Of a stretch of 64,000 nt of DNA, positions 11,499-22,815 are shown in pieces. The stretch covers positions 786,414,772 to 786,478,771 of the forward strand of contig NC_053389.1 of NCBI RefSeq assembly GCF_905171765.1, in the 5' to 3' direction. Origin of the DNA: Bufo bufo (lineage: Eukaryota > Chordata > Amphibia > Anura > Bufonidae). The notes below the pieces were generated by a model. That model did no database searches. It was not told where the DNA came from and saw only the letters and a list, made by a program, of their open reading frames with translations. A program made the position numbers and the translations under genes. Within the stretch, counting starts at the first letter, position 1. Every line of letters starts with the position of its first letter.

Positions 11499-11759
11499 TC
11501 AAGCCTAAAGTGTTAAGAATTAACATCAAGCCATCTATACCCGTGTCGGAAAAGGAAAACTTGATCTTGACTTGTGTGGCACAGGGTATCCCCCGTCCTA
11601 CCTACAGTTGGCACCTTCCAACACCCAATGTGAATCTGTCGAGTGATAACAGTACTATTAATATCTCTGCCGCCCAGAAAGCACATGAAGGAGATTACAG
11701 CTGTACTGCTCAAAATAAGCATGGGCGGGACACAATGACAAAGAGAATTACTGTTAAAG
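11499..11759 (+). CDS. ICAM-like Ig-domain exon D
   Basis: The acceptor is TTATTTTTAG (ending 11498) and the donor GTAATG at 11760. The exon is 261 bp, phase 1 both ends. It encodes one Ig C2 domain of 87 residues: KPKVLRINIKPSIPVSEKEN, first cysteine in LILTCVAQGIPRPTYSW, then NVNLSSDNSTINIS and the second cysteine in GDYSCTAQNKHG. Sequons NLS, NST and NIS suggest heavy glycosylation. The NxxLSSxNSTxx...HxGxYxC pattern is especially close to the membrane-proximal domain of ICAM-5 as I know that family. A 10.3-kb intron separates it from the last exon; I saw no further Ig exon in that intron. Confidence 0.87.
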
Positions 11760-12536
11760 GTAATGGCATGAATACTCTAACATTACAATGCATGGATGTC
11801 TGGGACCTCTCATCGACATCATTGTCATCTACCAAACCCACTGATACATCCCCTCCTACATACCCACTCTCATTCCATCTACTAAAGTACGAACTTTTTC
11901 CCTGAAAAACCCCTTTAAACCCATAGGCCCCCATAGGCATTGCGCCCGTACGGAATCCGGACCTATTCATTTGAATGGGGCTGTGTACATGTGCGTTGCT
12001 TTTCACGCATCACTCTCGCGTTGCGTGAAAATCGCAGAATGTTCTATATTCATGTTTGCTAAGAGATGATGTTTGTATACATTCAGTTTTTTATCACGCG
12101 CGTGCAAAATGTATTAAATCGCATTGTACCCGCGCGATAAAAACTGAACTGAGCGCAATCGCAAACAAAACTGAATAGACTTGCTTGCGAAATCGCGCAG
12201 TTTTCACTAAACGCATCCGCAACGCATCCGGACCTAATCCGGACATGCTCGTCTGCAAGGGGCCTTAGGGTCACAACTTTTTCACGCGTTCAGGAAGCAT
12301 CAAGTTTTTGTTTTTTTCATCTTTGCCACAAAGCCATAAAGTTCTTTAGCTTTCCATTGACATACCCATCGGAGCATTTGCTCTTTGCAGGATGATTTTT
12401 AGGTTTTAACTGCACCAATTTAGGGCAGAAATTTATTGATTCAAATTTTGGTGGTGAAATGGGAAAATATAAGGAAATCCACCATAGTTGATAGTATACT
12501 CTTTTTATATCCCTTTCCTTACATTTGCTGTACATG
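11760..12536. other. Intronic sequence with a degraded dispersed repeat
   Basis: No gene seen. 11930-12270 looks like a degraded CpG-rich miniature repeat (CCGGA-containing segments recur near both ends). The remainder holds nothing recognisable. Confidence 0.4.
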
Positions 12537-13455
12537 CAGTACAGACCAAAAGTTTGGACACACCTTCTCATTCAAAGAGTTTTCTTTTTTTTCATGACTA
12601 TGAAGGCATCAAAACTATGAATTAACACATGTGGAATTATATACATAACAAACAAGTGTGAAACAACTGAAAATGTGTCATATTCTAGGTTCTTCAAAGT
12701 AGCCACCTTTTGCTTTGATTACTGCTTTGCACACTCTTGGCATTCTCTTGATGAGCTTCAAGAGGTAGTCCCCTGAAATGGTCTTCCGGCAGTCTTGAAG
12801 GAGTTCCCAGAGATGCTTAGCACTTGTTGGCCCTTTTGCCTTCACTCTGCCGTCCAGCTCACCCCAAACCATCTCGATTGGGTTCAGGTCCGGTGACTGT
12901 GGAGGCCAGGTCATCTGGCGCAGCAACCCATCACTCTCCTTCATGGTCAAATAGCCCTTACTTTCAAAGTTTTCCCAATTTTTCGGCTGACTGACTGACC
13001 TTCATTTCTTAAAGTAATGATGGCCACTCGTTTTTCTTTACTTAGCTGCTTTTTTTTTGCCATAATACCAATTCTAACAGTCTATTCAGTAGGACTATCA
13101 GCTGTGTATCCACCTGACTTCTCCTCAACGCAACTGATGGTCCCAACCCCATTTATAAGGCAAGAAATCCCACTTATTAAACCTGACAGGGCACACCTGT
13201 GAAGTGAAAACCATTTCAGGGGACTACCTCTTGAAGCTCATCAAGAGAATGCCAAGAGTGTGCAAAGCAGTAATCAAAGCAAAAGGTGGCTACTTTGAAG
13301 AACCTAGAATATGACATATTTTCAGTTGTTTCACACTTGTTTTTTATGTATATAATTCCACATGTGTTAATTCATAGTTTTGATGCCTTCATAGTCATGA
13401 AAATAAAGAAAACTCTTTGAATGAGAAGGTGTGTCCAAACTTTTGGTCTGTACTG
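12537..13455. mobile_element. Fold-back Tc1-type element
   Basis: Ends are CAGTACAGACCAAAAG and its complement. The outer roughly 240 bases on each side are near-perfect reverse complements, and both arms carry the same C-terminal transposase coding segment. The middle (about 13015-13200) is single-copy. This is a nonautonomous snap-back derivative, not a normal Tc1 with short ends. Confidence 0.8.
12678..12950 (-). pseudogene. Tc1 transposase C-terminal remnant
   Basis: The minus strand encodes WPPQSPDLNPIEMVWGELD, the signature around the last acidic residue of the Tc1 DD34E catalytic domain, then a basic tail ending KAVIKAKGGYFEEPRI. The N-terminal DNA-binding domain and the first two catalytic aspartates are missing. 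A partial inverted copy of the last third lies at about 13210-13312. Confidence 0.8.
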
Positions 13456-14496
13456 TATATGTCGGGTCTTTAACCCCTTGGTGATGGAGTTATTTTCCAT
13501 TTTTGCATTTTCTTTTTTTACTCCCTGCCTTCTTGGAACCAAAGCTTTTTTTTCTGTTCACATAGCCGTGTGAGGGCTTGTTTTTTGCAGGACAATTTGT
13601 ACCTTCTAATGGTACCATTTAATATTGCATACAATGTAGTTGGGAGCAGGAAAAAAATTTCAAATGTGGTGAAATTGGAAAAGAAAACAATTCCGCAACA
13701 GTTTTATGTTTTTTTTATTTTTTATGGCTTTCACTATGCGGTAAAATAAAAATATTTGCTTTCATTCTCCAGGTCAGGACAATTATGGCGATACCACAGA
13801 TGTATAGTTTTTCTTGCGTTTTAATACTGAAAAAAATAAAAACCTTCCAAAAAATAATATTTTTGTTTTTGTCGCCATATTCTGACCCCTATAACTTTTT
13901 TATGTTTATGGAGCTGTGTGAGGGCTCATTTTTTGCGGGGTGATCTGTACTATTTATTGACACCATTTTGGGGTGGGTACGACTTCTTGATCATTTTTTG
14001 TTAAAGCTACCAAAAAAACGCAAATCGGCCATTTTGACATTTTTTTCTGTTTCGCCGTTTGCCGCATTGGATAAATATTTTTAGATCTTAATAGTACGGG
14101 CGTTTTGGCAATGCCCCTGATGTGTATTTTTTTTATTGTTTAAGTATTTTTAGTTTCATTTTGGGGAAAGGGGGGGGTGATTTGAATTTTTATATTTTTA
14201 TTTTTTTTATACTTTTAAAAACCTTTATTTTTTGTAAAGTTCCTATTGAGGGCTTAATGGAGCCACTGATTTTACAACAGAACAGTAGTAAATTATTACA
14301 GTTTATGGTATAAGTGATCACTCTATAAATAAAGACAAAAAAAAAATTAAAATAAAAATAAAAAAAGTTTTAAATAATATTTTAAAAAATAAACAAATAA
14401 GAGTCAAACATTTGAATCACCCCCTTTCCCCATTGTACAAATAACATTAGAAAAAAAAACATTGGTATCAATTGGTACCCAATTAAATGGGTTTTC
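13456..14496. repeat. AT-rich dispersed repeat, homologous to 41220-41640
   Basis: It contains GTGAGGGCTTGTTTTTTGCA and flanking T-rich sequence that recur in inverted orientation near 41400-41570. It is non-coding with long A and T runs. No termini could be defined. Confidence 0.55.
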
Positions 14497-15192
14497 TGGC
14501 TTTTTTATACTGATGACCTATCCTGGATAGGTCATCAGTATTCCATCGGTGGGGGACTGACATCCGGGACCCACCCTGATCAGCTGTTTGAGGAGACACC
14601 AGCACTCCAGTGAACATGGCTGCCTTCTCACAGCGCCGTACATTGTATAGCGGCTGTGCTTGGTTTCGCATCTCAGCTCCATTCACTTAGGACTGAGCTG
14701 CCCCCTAGGCCATGGGACTATGAACGTGACATCACTGGTCTAGGGTAAGCTGCAAGAAGTCCACAGCACTCAAAGGAGTGCTATAGGCTTCTCAAACATC
14801 CTATCTGTGGGGGTTCCAGGTGCCGGACCCCCACTGATCAGATACTGATGACCAGGGGCGTAGCTAAAGGCTTATGGGCCCTGGTGCAAGACTTCAGCTT
14901 GGGCCCCCCTTCCCTCAGTGCTTGTTGGCAAGGGGTAGGGGAGCACATATCCTTCCTGCTGCCTGAGGCAAACATTGAAAGGGCATCCCCTCAAATTCTT
15001 GACCTAACCCCTTCCCTCCAGCCAGAGGTGTAAATTGACCAGCATGCACTTTCTATAATGCCAGTGTCTTATGTGGCACAAGGGTCTTTGGGCCCCCTCA
15101 GGCTCCTGGGCCCGGTAGCAACTGCTACCTCTGCACCCCCTATAGCTACGCCCCTGCTGATGACCTATCCAGTGGTCACCACCAGTATAAAA
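14497..15192. repeat. MITE with GATGACCTATCC ends, split by hAT element
   Basis: Outer imperfect inverted ends TTTTTATACTGATGACC and GGTCACCACCAGTATAAAAA enclose a non-coding repeat that also occurs near 10060-10385, and in part near 63800. It is interrupted cleanly by the 14853-15156 element. Confidence 0.55.
14853..15156. mobile_element. hAT-type miniature element, TSD CTGATGAC
   Basis: The ends CAGGGGCGTAGCTA and TAGCTACGCCCCTG are perfect inverted repeats. Exact 8-bp duplications CTGATGAC lie at 14845-14852 and 15157-15164. The 304-bp interior is non-coding. A diverged relative is at 22499-22797. Confidence 0.88.
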
Positions 15193-16582
15193 AAAACGTC
15201 TGAAAACTCCTTTAAAAGGCAAATGTATTTATCCTCTATGGTGAACGCTTTCAAGGAAAAAAATATAAAAAATACCCAAAATACAATTTTTTGGTCAATT
15301 GACCTCCCAAACAATTAAATAAAGGGTGATCAAAAAGTCATAAAAAATGTACTTCCCTCCCCAAAGAAAAGACTTCACACAGCTCCATAAAGGAAAATAT
15401 AAACAGGCTATGGATCTCAGAATTTGGCGAGGCAAAGAATTTCTTAACATTTTTGTTTTTAGTCGTAAGTAAAAACTAGATACATTTGGTATTGTTGTAA
15501 TCATACTCATAAGTAAAATACTGTAAAATCGAATACAGTAAAAAAAAAAAATTCCCAAACTTTCTAATTCCAACCAGGAACTAAAAAGCAAAAAAACCAA
15601 ACAAACAGAAAATGGTTGCTTCAGAAAGGAGTTAAGAAATACAACTATTTTAATTTAAAAAAAGGACTTCTAAAAATTAAACCTTATTTTACATTTCTTT
15701 TTTCATTTTAGTCCCACTAGTGCTAAGTGTATCAGGCAGATATCTATTAGATTTAAATCGGCGGTTTTGGCCAGAAAATGTGTGTGGTACCAGAAGGGGT
15801 CCCATTTTAATCTTTTGAATGGAGCCTCCTCACCTTCATATACACCTCTGGTTACTGCACCACCCGGGATAAATGAAAACCATGCATGGTGCCCATTGAA
15901 ATGAATGGACAATCCATAACATGATCTTTGTATTATAAAAGACTTCAGCGGAGGGTTGTTTCTTGCATCCTTTTTCCTTATATATAATCTTTAGAAAGTT
16001 CTGAGCAGAATTTTAATTTACTAATCCATCCATGAGTGGACATGTTACAGTACTTATTTCATTTTTGCATGACTGACATGACATCAATGGACTGAAGAGA
16101 TTTTCCTATTGAATGTACCCATTACCCATCTCCATCCTGAGTCATTGTGAATACGGGTTCAGTCTGCATCATTGTTGTTAGTGATGAGCAAAGTATTTGG
16201 AAAATTAAATTTGTCTGCTTCGCCAAATTTTACAAAAAAAATAGCCTTTTGACAAATTACTTCGTCATGAAGCGCATATCTTTGTAAGTAGTGGGTGCAA
16301 TGACAGGGAGTGGCGATTGCGCAGCCCTCCGTCGTTGTACCCCTCAGATGCCGCGATAATCCGGAGTAAAATTGAAAAAAAATCATACTTACCTGATCCA
16401 TTTGCTCGTGACGGGCACGCCGCCGCCAACTTCTGAATCAAATTTATCCTGAAATTCAGATCGAAGTCCACTTCGCAGACTTTGTTTCTCTCAATGCTAA
16501 TTGTTGTCCCTGCTATGAATTGTGTAGCTCCAGGGTTGTAATTTGCAAGGTATGTACCTTCAGATGCCTAGATCCGTATACC
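15193..16582. other. Intronic sequence without recognised gene
   Basis: It holds AT-rich dispersed-repeat debris (15200-15620), similar in style to 13456-14496, and a short copy of a repeat beginning TTAGTGATGAGC at about 16176. No exon, RNA gene or intact transposon was seen. Confidence 0.4.
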
Positions 16583-16884
16583 TTTAGGCTGGGTTCACAC
16601 CTGAGCGTTTCTACGCGCTGTAAAACGCTCAACAGGCAAAAACCAATGTTTCCCTATGGGCATGGTTCTCACCTGAGCGAAGTACAGGAGCTTCCTTGGG
16701 GCGTATTGTCGCGCGTAACACCTCTGTTTTTCATTGTACGCCTCTGCGGTCAATAGCAAGAACGCGCGTACGACGCGCGTTTCCAAAATACAAAAACGCC
16801 CCAAAATACGCCTCAAAAACGCCCGATAAAAACGCCTGTAAACAGCGCTTATCGAATACGCTCAGGTGTGAACCCAGCCTTAAG
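16583..16884. repeat. MITE with GGCTGGGTTCACACCTGAGC ends
   Basis: Terminal inverted repeats TTTAGGCTGGGTTCACACCT and AGGTGTGAACCCAGCCTTAA enclose about 300 non-coding bases rich in CGC. Confidence 0.7.
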
Positions 16885-16890
16885 GGCCCA

Positions 16891-17586
16891 GGCAGGGATG
16901 GATTAGAAACATAAAGTGGCCCTGGAAAAAAGTAAAAGAGGCCCCATGTCGTAAGCAGTCCAAATTGACAGGAGGCGAGGCCAACAAAAGTAGGCAGGTT
17001 CAATAGTAAAGCCCCAGCAGAACCAAATACCACAGTGCAGCACATTACACTGCCCCAGCAGAACCAAATACCACAGTGCAGCACAATATACTGCCCCAGC
17101 AGAACCAAATACCACAGTGCAGCACAATATACTGCCCCAGCAGATCCAAATACCACAGTGCAGCACAATATACTGCCCCAGCAGAACCAAATACCACAGT
17201 GCAGCACAATATACTGTCCCAGCAGATCCATATACCACAGTGCAGCACAATATAATGTCCCAGCAGAACCAAATACTACAGTGCAGCACAATATACTGCC
17301 CCAGCAGAACCAAATACCACAGTGCAGCACAATATACTGCCCCAGCAGATCCAAATAACACAGGGCAGCACAATATACCCCCCCGGCAGCACAAAATATC
17401 TCCCTAGAAGCAGCCCTTTTGTGGGGCTTATGTACCCTGCTGCTGACGTGCCCAGCGTTAATCAACACTAGGAGCGTCAGGTTGTTATGGACTCCCCTGA
17501 CGGCCATAAGGAGGGCTCAGGCAGCCCCCTGTATATCAGCCCACTGGGAAGTTTCCCAGTGGGGTCTATGGCCAGGTCACCCCTGG
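16891..17586. mobile_element. hAT-like repeat carrying a minisatellite
   Basis: The ends (CAGGGATGGATTAG, and GTCTATGGCCAGG followed by CCCCTG) and the internal AAGTGGCCCTGGAAAAAA block match the insertion at 4677-4964. The flanks GGCCCAGG and GGCCAGG could be a decayed target duplication. Its interior has been expanded by tandem repeats. Confidence 0.55.
17012..17385. repeat. 41-bp minisatellite, about 9 copies
   Basis: The unit starts CCCCAGCAGAACCAAATACC and repeats every 41 bases (for example at 17053 and 17094). Because 41 is not a multiple of 3, all frames stay open on both strands; these frames are not genes. Confidence 0.92.
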
Positions 17587-17934
17587 GCCAGGCTTTAATA
17601 TAGCAATGTGAACCAGCCACAACATGGCCTATGACTTCCAGCAGCAGACAACTCTATTTGAAGCTGAAAGTAGACAGGTCACTTACTGTTGGGGTCAGCG
17701 TTGGACTGGGCCACCCAAGTACGAGACGATATGGTCAGCCCAGAGACAATATATTTCCACTAGGGTCTATTTCTTTGAATCAAAACTTATTAGAGTTTAT
17801 TAATGGAACCCCAGACCAACCCTGGTTGGAATGATCACTATTTGAGAAGGGTGTTTCCACAAAAAAAAGTATGATCTTATATGTGACCTGAAACTAAACG
17901 TGGTCAGGCAGGTCCATTCAGGTGAATCTGGGCC

Positions 17935-18975
17935 CTTGCATAAGAGAAGCAACACCAGATCACAAAGAAGTTCAAGCTTCTCACCCTCACCCACAAAGCT
18001 CTCCACAGTGCTGCACCACCCTAACTCGTGCTCTCCGTTCTGTTAGAGACCTAAGATTAATAACCTCCATAATTCGTACCTCTCACTCCCGTCTTCAAGA
18101 CTTTTCTCGAGCTGCACCTACTCTCTGGAATACTCTGCCCCGGAATACCAGGTCAATTCACAACTTCTCCACCTTCAGTTTCTGGGTCCGCTTGTGAGAT
18201 CGGTTTCAGGGCTCTCACAAGCGGCCCAAAACGGATCAGTTTAACCCCAATGCATTCTGAATGGATAAGGATCCGTTCAGAATGCATCACTTTGGCTGCG
18301 TTTGGCCTCCGTTACGTTTTTTAGACGGTCACTAAAACGCAGCTTGCAGCGTTTTGGTGACCGTCTGACGATGCGGAGCCTAACGGATCCATCTTGACTT
18401 ACAATGTAAGTCAATGGGGACGGATCCGCTGACACAATATGGTGCAATTGAAAACGGATCCGTCCCCCATTGACTTTCAATGTAAGTCAAGATGGATCCG
18501 TTTTGACTTAGACTTTTTTTAAAATGAATAATGCAAACGGATCCGTTATTAACGGATACAAGCGTTTGCATTATTCGTGCGGATCCGTCTGTGCAGATAC
18601 AAGACGGATCCGCACAAAACGCGAGTGTGAAAGTAGCCTTATCAAGCTTCCTAAAATGACTTTTCCCCGACTAAACCTTTCCCCCACCAACTCCTCTGGC
18701 CTGACCTCGATCCTTTAGTAGTCCCAAACCCGAAGCAGAACGGCCGGCACCGCTCCTGTCAGTTCAATAATGACTCAAATCCTACTTATCACAATCAACT
18801 ACCTTATGTGTCACCCCCAATTCCTCATAGATTGTAAGCTCTTGCGAGCAGGGCCCTGACTCCTAGTGTTTCAGTTGCATATTAGCCAGTTATTTTTGTT
18901 TTGTACACGAACCCTATGAATTTGTAAAGCGCTGCGGAATATGGTGGAGCTATATAAATACATTTTATTATTATT
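17935..18975 (+). mobile_element. L2-like LINE 3' fragment, split by a MITE
   Basis: 17935-18185 encodes the C-terminal end of an L2/CR1-group ORF2 (SRLQDFSRAAPTLWNTLPRN, then STFS). The last coding residues and 3' UTR resume near 18640, ending in GTAAAGCGCTGCGGAATATG and an ATTATT microsatellite (18955-18983), as in frog L2-type tails. About 18186-18640 is an inserted miniature repeat rich in GGATCCGT and ending GTGTGAAAGTAGCCTTA. Confidence 0.65.
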
Positions 18976-20113
18976 TTATTATTTCCCTGCTACTATTGAG
19001 AGCGCTAAAGGTATAGCACAGCAGGGGGCGACATTGAGCACAAGCTCCTTCTAGAGTGAAGAAAACATGGAATCTATGGCTCATCCTTAAAGGGGTTGGC
19101 CACCCTAAGTATTCAAAAATCCAAAAAGCCCCAGACAATAGCCAAAACCATGAAGTATTTATATCATGTGAAATGTACCGGCTATATGTCCTTTTTCTAA
19201 CCTGTTCCCCATGGCAGACTTCCCTGGGGTAGATCCTCAGACCGGATGTGTGGGAGGAGCAGCTGCAAAGTGAAAGTAAAAATCCCAGCATGCACTGCAG
19301 CAAGTATCTTCAGAGGAGCAGTCACATGACATCCCCGCCCACCTGTGTTCCCATGGAGACAAGAGCCCCTCCGACATTATAAATATCTCAGTCATCAGTG
19401 AATAACTGCAGACATAGTAATAGGAAGAACCCCCCAGTCCCAGCAGTAAAGAGAGGTCACTGCCCGTCCCACACAGTCACTACCACGTATCACACATTTG
19501 TTGTTGGGGGAGTTACCCCGTTCATAAACTTGCTGTGGGGCCCAGTCATTTCCAGTTCTGCCACTGGATGTAAGCCATGACCAGAATGAATAGAAGGGGA
19601 GATTTATCATCTGCCTTGTTTCTGAAATGTGGCGTTAAAAAGTTGCAAACTATGTGTTTGCGACTTTTCGACTGTGCCTTTAAAATAAAAAGGGTTGGGG
19701 GGGGGCATGACAATGGCCAGGAGGGGGCGTGACCAGTCGCCTCAACAAATTTCCGTTCATTTTCGCCAGTTTTCGGACTCAAATGAAGCCAGAAGTACAA
19801 ATTGATCTGCTGACATAGCGAGGAGCATCCTGTCTATCATCACACGACCTGCTCCCGGCTGACAGCCTAGAAGTCATCTATGAGTATAGGATTACCCTTC
19901 ACCTGGGGAAAAGAGAAATGAGTGTAGTCCGACATCTCTGTATACAGTGTACAGGGGGGTCACACATCTGTATATACAGTATAAAGGGGGTCACAAATAC
20001 ACGGGTACCTTATAAACAGTATATAGTTGTATGTGTCCTACCTGTACACTGTATATAGAGACACCCCCTTCCCTGTACACTGTGTATTATGATAATAATG
20101 AGATCCTCCGGTG

Positions 20114-20716
20114 CAGGGGGTCACACATCTATATACAGTGTACAATGATGGTGGGGGTGGGGGTCACATATCACTGCAAGCAGTATACAGAGGGTCACAC
20201 ATCTCTATATACAGTGTACAGTGGTGGGGGTCACATATCACTGCATACAGTATACAGAGGGTCACACATCTCTATATACAGTATACAGTGGTGGGGGTGG
20301 GGGTCACATATCACTGCATACAGAGGGTCACACATCTCTATATACAGTATACAGTGGTGGGGGTCACATATCACTGTATACAGTATACAGAGGGTCACAC
20401 ATCTCTATATACAGTATACAGTGGTGGGGGTCACATATCACTGTATACAGAGGGTCACACATCTCTATATACAGTGTACAGTGGTGGGGGTCACATATCA
20501 CTGCATACAGTATACAGAGGGTCACACATCTATATATACAGTATACAGTGGTGGGGGTGGGGGTCACATATCACTGCATACAGAGGGTCACACATCTCTA
20601 TATACAGTGTACAGTGGTGGGGGTCACATATCACTGCATACAGTATACAGAGGGTCACACATCTCTATATACAGTATACAGTGGTGGGGGTCACATATCA
20701 CTATATACAGTGTGCA
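20114..20716. repeat. 60-67-bp minisatellite, about 9 copies
   Basis: Units begin GGGTCACACATCTCTATATA and recur at 20192, 20259, 20325, 20392, 20452, 20519, 20585 and 20652 (steps of 60, 66 or 67). The steps vary by loss of a TATACAG or gain of a GGTGGG block. Long open frames here are repeat artefacts. Confidence 0.92.
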
Positions 20717-21209
20717 GGAATTAGAGGGCACACATTTACAGATGAGACCAGTGACTGCTGCTGATATCACTGACCTCAGCCATATTTACAGCTCAGCAGG
20801 GGTTAAACTCTTGGTCTGGCTGTAATAAACATGTCTGTGATAAGATCATAAACAGGACAGACACTGGGATTGCTCACAGTTTGTGCTCCACAGCACCTTC
20901 CTGGCTCTGCTACATCCTCACATACAGCAGTAGCCTCTCAGTACAGGAGACAGAGTGGTTGGAGTCTACAGTCAGTCAGCTTCCATCCGCCATCACAGCT
21001 TCTCCTCAGTCTCCCTTTCTCCTGCAAAAGTTTCTTTATTTCTGCTTGAATCTTCCTGCTGAGCCCCTCCAGCCCTGCACAGCCAGGAGTGCCAGTCACT
21101 GAAGGAAAGCACATCTGATACAAGCAGGGTGCTTTAGGACCCAGGGAGCAGCACACTCCTTCAGGCATGGACGAGTTTGCTCCTCCCTGGCATGTGCAGC
21201 TATGGACGA

Positions 21210-21768
21210 GACAGGCAGGGTGAGAGCAGGACAGGAGGGGGCGTGGTGAGAGCAGGACAGGAGGGGGCGTGGTGAGAGCAGGACAGGAGGGGGCGTGGTG
21301 AGAGCAGGACAGGAGGGGGCGTGGTGAGAGCAGGACAGGAGGGGGCGTGGTGAGAGCAGGACAGGAGGGGGCGTGGTGAGAGCAGGACAGGAGGGGGCGT
21401 GGTGAGAGCAGGACAGGAGGGGGCGTGGTGAGAACAGGACAGGAGGGGGCGTGGTGAGAGCAGGACAGGAGGGGGCGTGGTGAGAGCAGGACAGGAGGGG
21501 GCGTGGTGAGAGCAGGACAGGAGGGGGCATGGTGAGAGCAGGACAGGAGGGGGCGTGGTGAGAGCAGGACAGGAGGGGGCGTGGTGAGAGCAGGACAGGA
21601 GGGGGCGTGGTGAGAGCAGGACAGGAGGGGGCGTGGTGAGAGCAGGACAGGAGGGGGCGTGGTGAGAGCAGGACAGGAGGGGGCGTGGTGAGAGCAGGAC
21701 AGGAGGGGGCGTGGTGAGAGCAGGACAGGAGGGGGCGTGGTGAGAGCAGGACAGGAGGGGGCATGGCT
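21210..21768. repeat. 26-bp minisatellite, about 21 copies
   Basis: The unit GGTGAGAGCAGGACAGGAGG plus GGGCGT repeats every 26 bases with very few variants (AGAACAGG near 21430, GGCATGG near 21529 and 21759), so the array is young or homogenised. The 277-codon minus-strand frame is an artefact. Confidence 0.93.
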
Positions 21769-22078
21769 GCCAATAGCAGGAAAACCAGGCAGATCTGCTT
21801 AAGAAGATATATTAGTGAGTGTAATATCTCCCTACTTTCTTTACAGTTGTAATAAGTGCTAACAACGTGGCCAACCCCTTTAAGGCATGATGGGAATAAA
21901 ATTTTGTAAAAATCTGAACAGCAAACCAAATTTTTTAAAAGGACATTACCAATAATCTAGGGAATTTCCACTGTATGGACAATGCTTGTACGAGCCACGA
22001 CTGGAGGTCCCCTTTAAGAAACATAAAATGGCACTGAAGCCATTATGTAAGATAACGTCTTGTCACTGTCTCTTTCAG

Positions 22079-22164
22079 AAAACGGAGCAGACAGAAGAGA
22101 AATGAGCGTCACCACCATCCTTTCTTTGCTGATTGCCACCAGTCTGATGATCTATCTGTCGTAA
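22079..22164 (+). CDS. ICAM-like last exon, hydrophobic C-terminus
   Basis: The acceptor TGTCTCTTTCAG ends at 22078. Two bases complete the phase-1 codon from exon D, then the frame reads ENGADRREMSVTTILSLLIA and TSLMIYLS to TAA at 22162-22164. A small-residue stretch (NGA), a polar spacer and an 18-20-residue hydrophobic end with no charged tail resemble a GPI-anchor addition signal. Classical ICAMs have a transmembrane helix plus a short cytoplasmic tail. Alternatively it is a tail-less transmembrane segment, or another splice form adds a tail. A 3' UTR should follow, but I saw no canonical AATAAA in the next 300 bases; TATAAA near 22262 is a weak candidate. Confidence 0.72.
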
Positions 22165-22498
22165 AGATTTCCTCCTCATCTGCAGCAGACATCCGGCGGT
22201 TTATCGGTTTTCCTGTGGTTTATTGCATCACAAATCCAAAAATTGAATGAATACATTTTTTTATAAAGTTATATTTATTGCATAATTTTTTACACATTTG
22301 GATAACACAATTTCATAGAATTATGTATTTGTTGTAATGATAATTTTAAAGAGTGTAATATTTATGGTCTTTCTTCAGGATAGGTCATTAGCATCTGATC
22401 CCTGGTACCCCCAGTATTTTAGGTTTTAAGTTTAGTTGAGATCCATCAAGAGTTTTCCATCATGTCGAGGTGACTTGTTCCTTGAGCTGTGATCCTCC

Positions 22499-22797
22499 CA
22501 GTGGCGTAACTACAACTGACTGGGCCCCACAGCAAATTTTCGAAGGAAACACAGCTTTTCCGCTAACCACAAAATCACGTGCAACCTCCTGTGGCTAGTC
22601 AAGATTGACTTCTCAGACAAGGTCCGCCAGCCGTTCCATCCGTTTCCTACCGTGTCATTGCATATCATTTCATTGTATACTACTGTTGAGGGGGCCCTGA
22701 CAGTAAAATCTTTTAGTCTTCCTTCTGAGGGGGCCCCTAGTGAGTCTGGGCCCCAAAGCAGCCGCTTCCCCTGCTTTCCCTATAGTTACGCCCCCTG
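22499..22797. mobile_element. hAT-like miniature element
   Basis: Ends CAGTGGCGTAACTAC and ATAGTTACGCCCCCTG, with internal GGGCCCC tracts, mark it as a diverged relative of 14853-15156. A clean 8-bp duplication is not visible. Confidence 0.6.
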
Positions 22798-22815
22798 ATC
22801 AAGGCACAGAGGAGC

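Larger units (their letters stand above)
19087..21883. mobile_element. Possible TTAA-flanked 2.8-kb nonautonomous element
   Basis: A perfect 17-bp inverted pair, TTAAAGGGGTTGGCCAC at 19087-19103 and its complement at 21867-21883, includes TTAA at both edges. It encloses two minisatellites and unrecognised sequence (19104-20113, 20717-21206) but no transposase. The termini fit the T2/Kolobok-like group. The ends could instead belong to two separate elements. Confidence 0.4.

Noticed and set aside
16731..17507. 258-codon and 163-codon minus-strand frames with GSAGAVYCAALWY repeats
   Set aside because: Generated by the 41-bp minisatellite; 123 bases make a 41-residue period in each frame.
20192..20716. 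CRISPR-like regular direct repeats
   Set aside because: Vertebrate DNA, no unique spacers and no cas genes; the array is a minisatellite. The same applies to 21210-21768 and 60829-62775.
20031..20825. Overlapping open frames of 167-264 codons on the plus strand
   Set aside because: All three frames are open because of the 60-67-bp tandem array; the peptides are shifted versions of one another.
20938..21168. 76-codon minus-strand frame with a charged helical stretch (GLSRKIQAEIKKLLQEKGRL)
   Set aside because: No flanking splice sites or homology that I recognise, and it overlaps the edge of a minisatellite; no support for an exon.
21096..21929. 277-codon minus-strand open frame rich in PPPVLLSPRPLLSCSHHAPS
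   Set aside because: It is the 26-bp minisatellite read in frame; three units make 78 bases, so any frame stays open. No start context, splice logic or conserved domain.
11760..22078. Extra Ig exons in the 10.3-kb intron of the ICAM-like gene
   Set aside because: Both strands were read for the YSCTAxNKHG or GTYxC signatures with phase-1 splice sites; none found.
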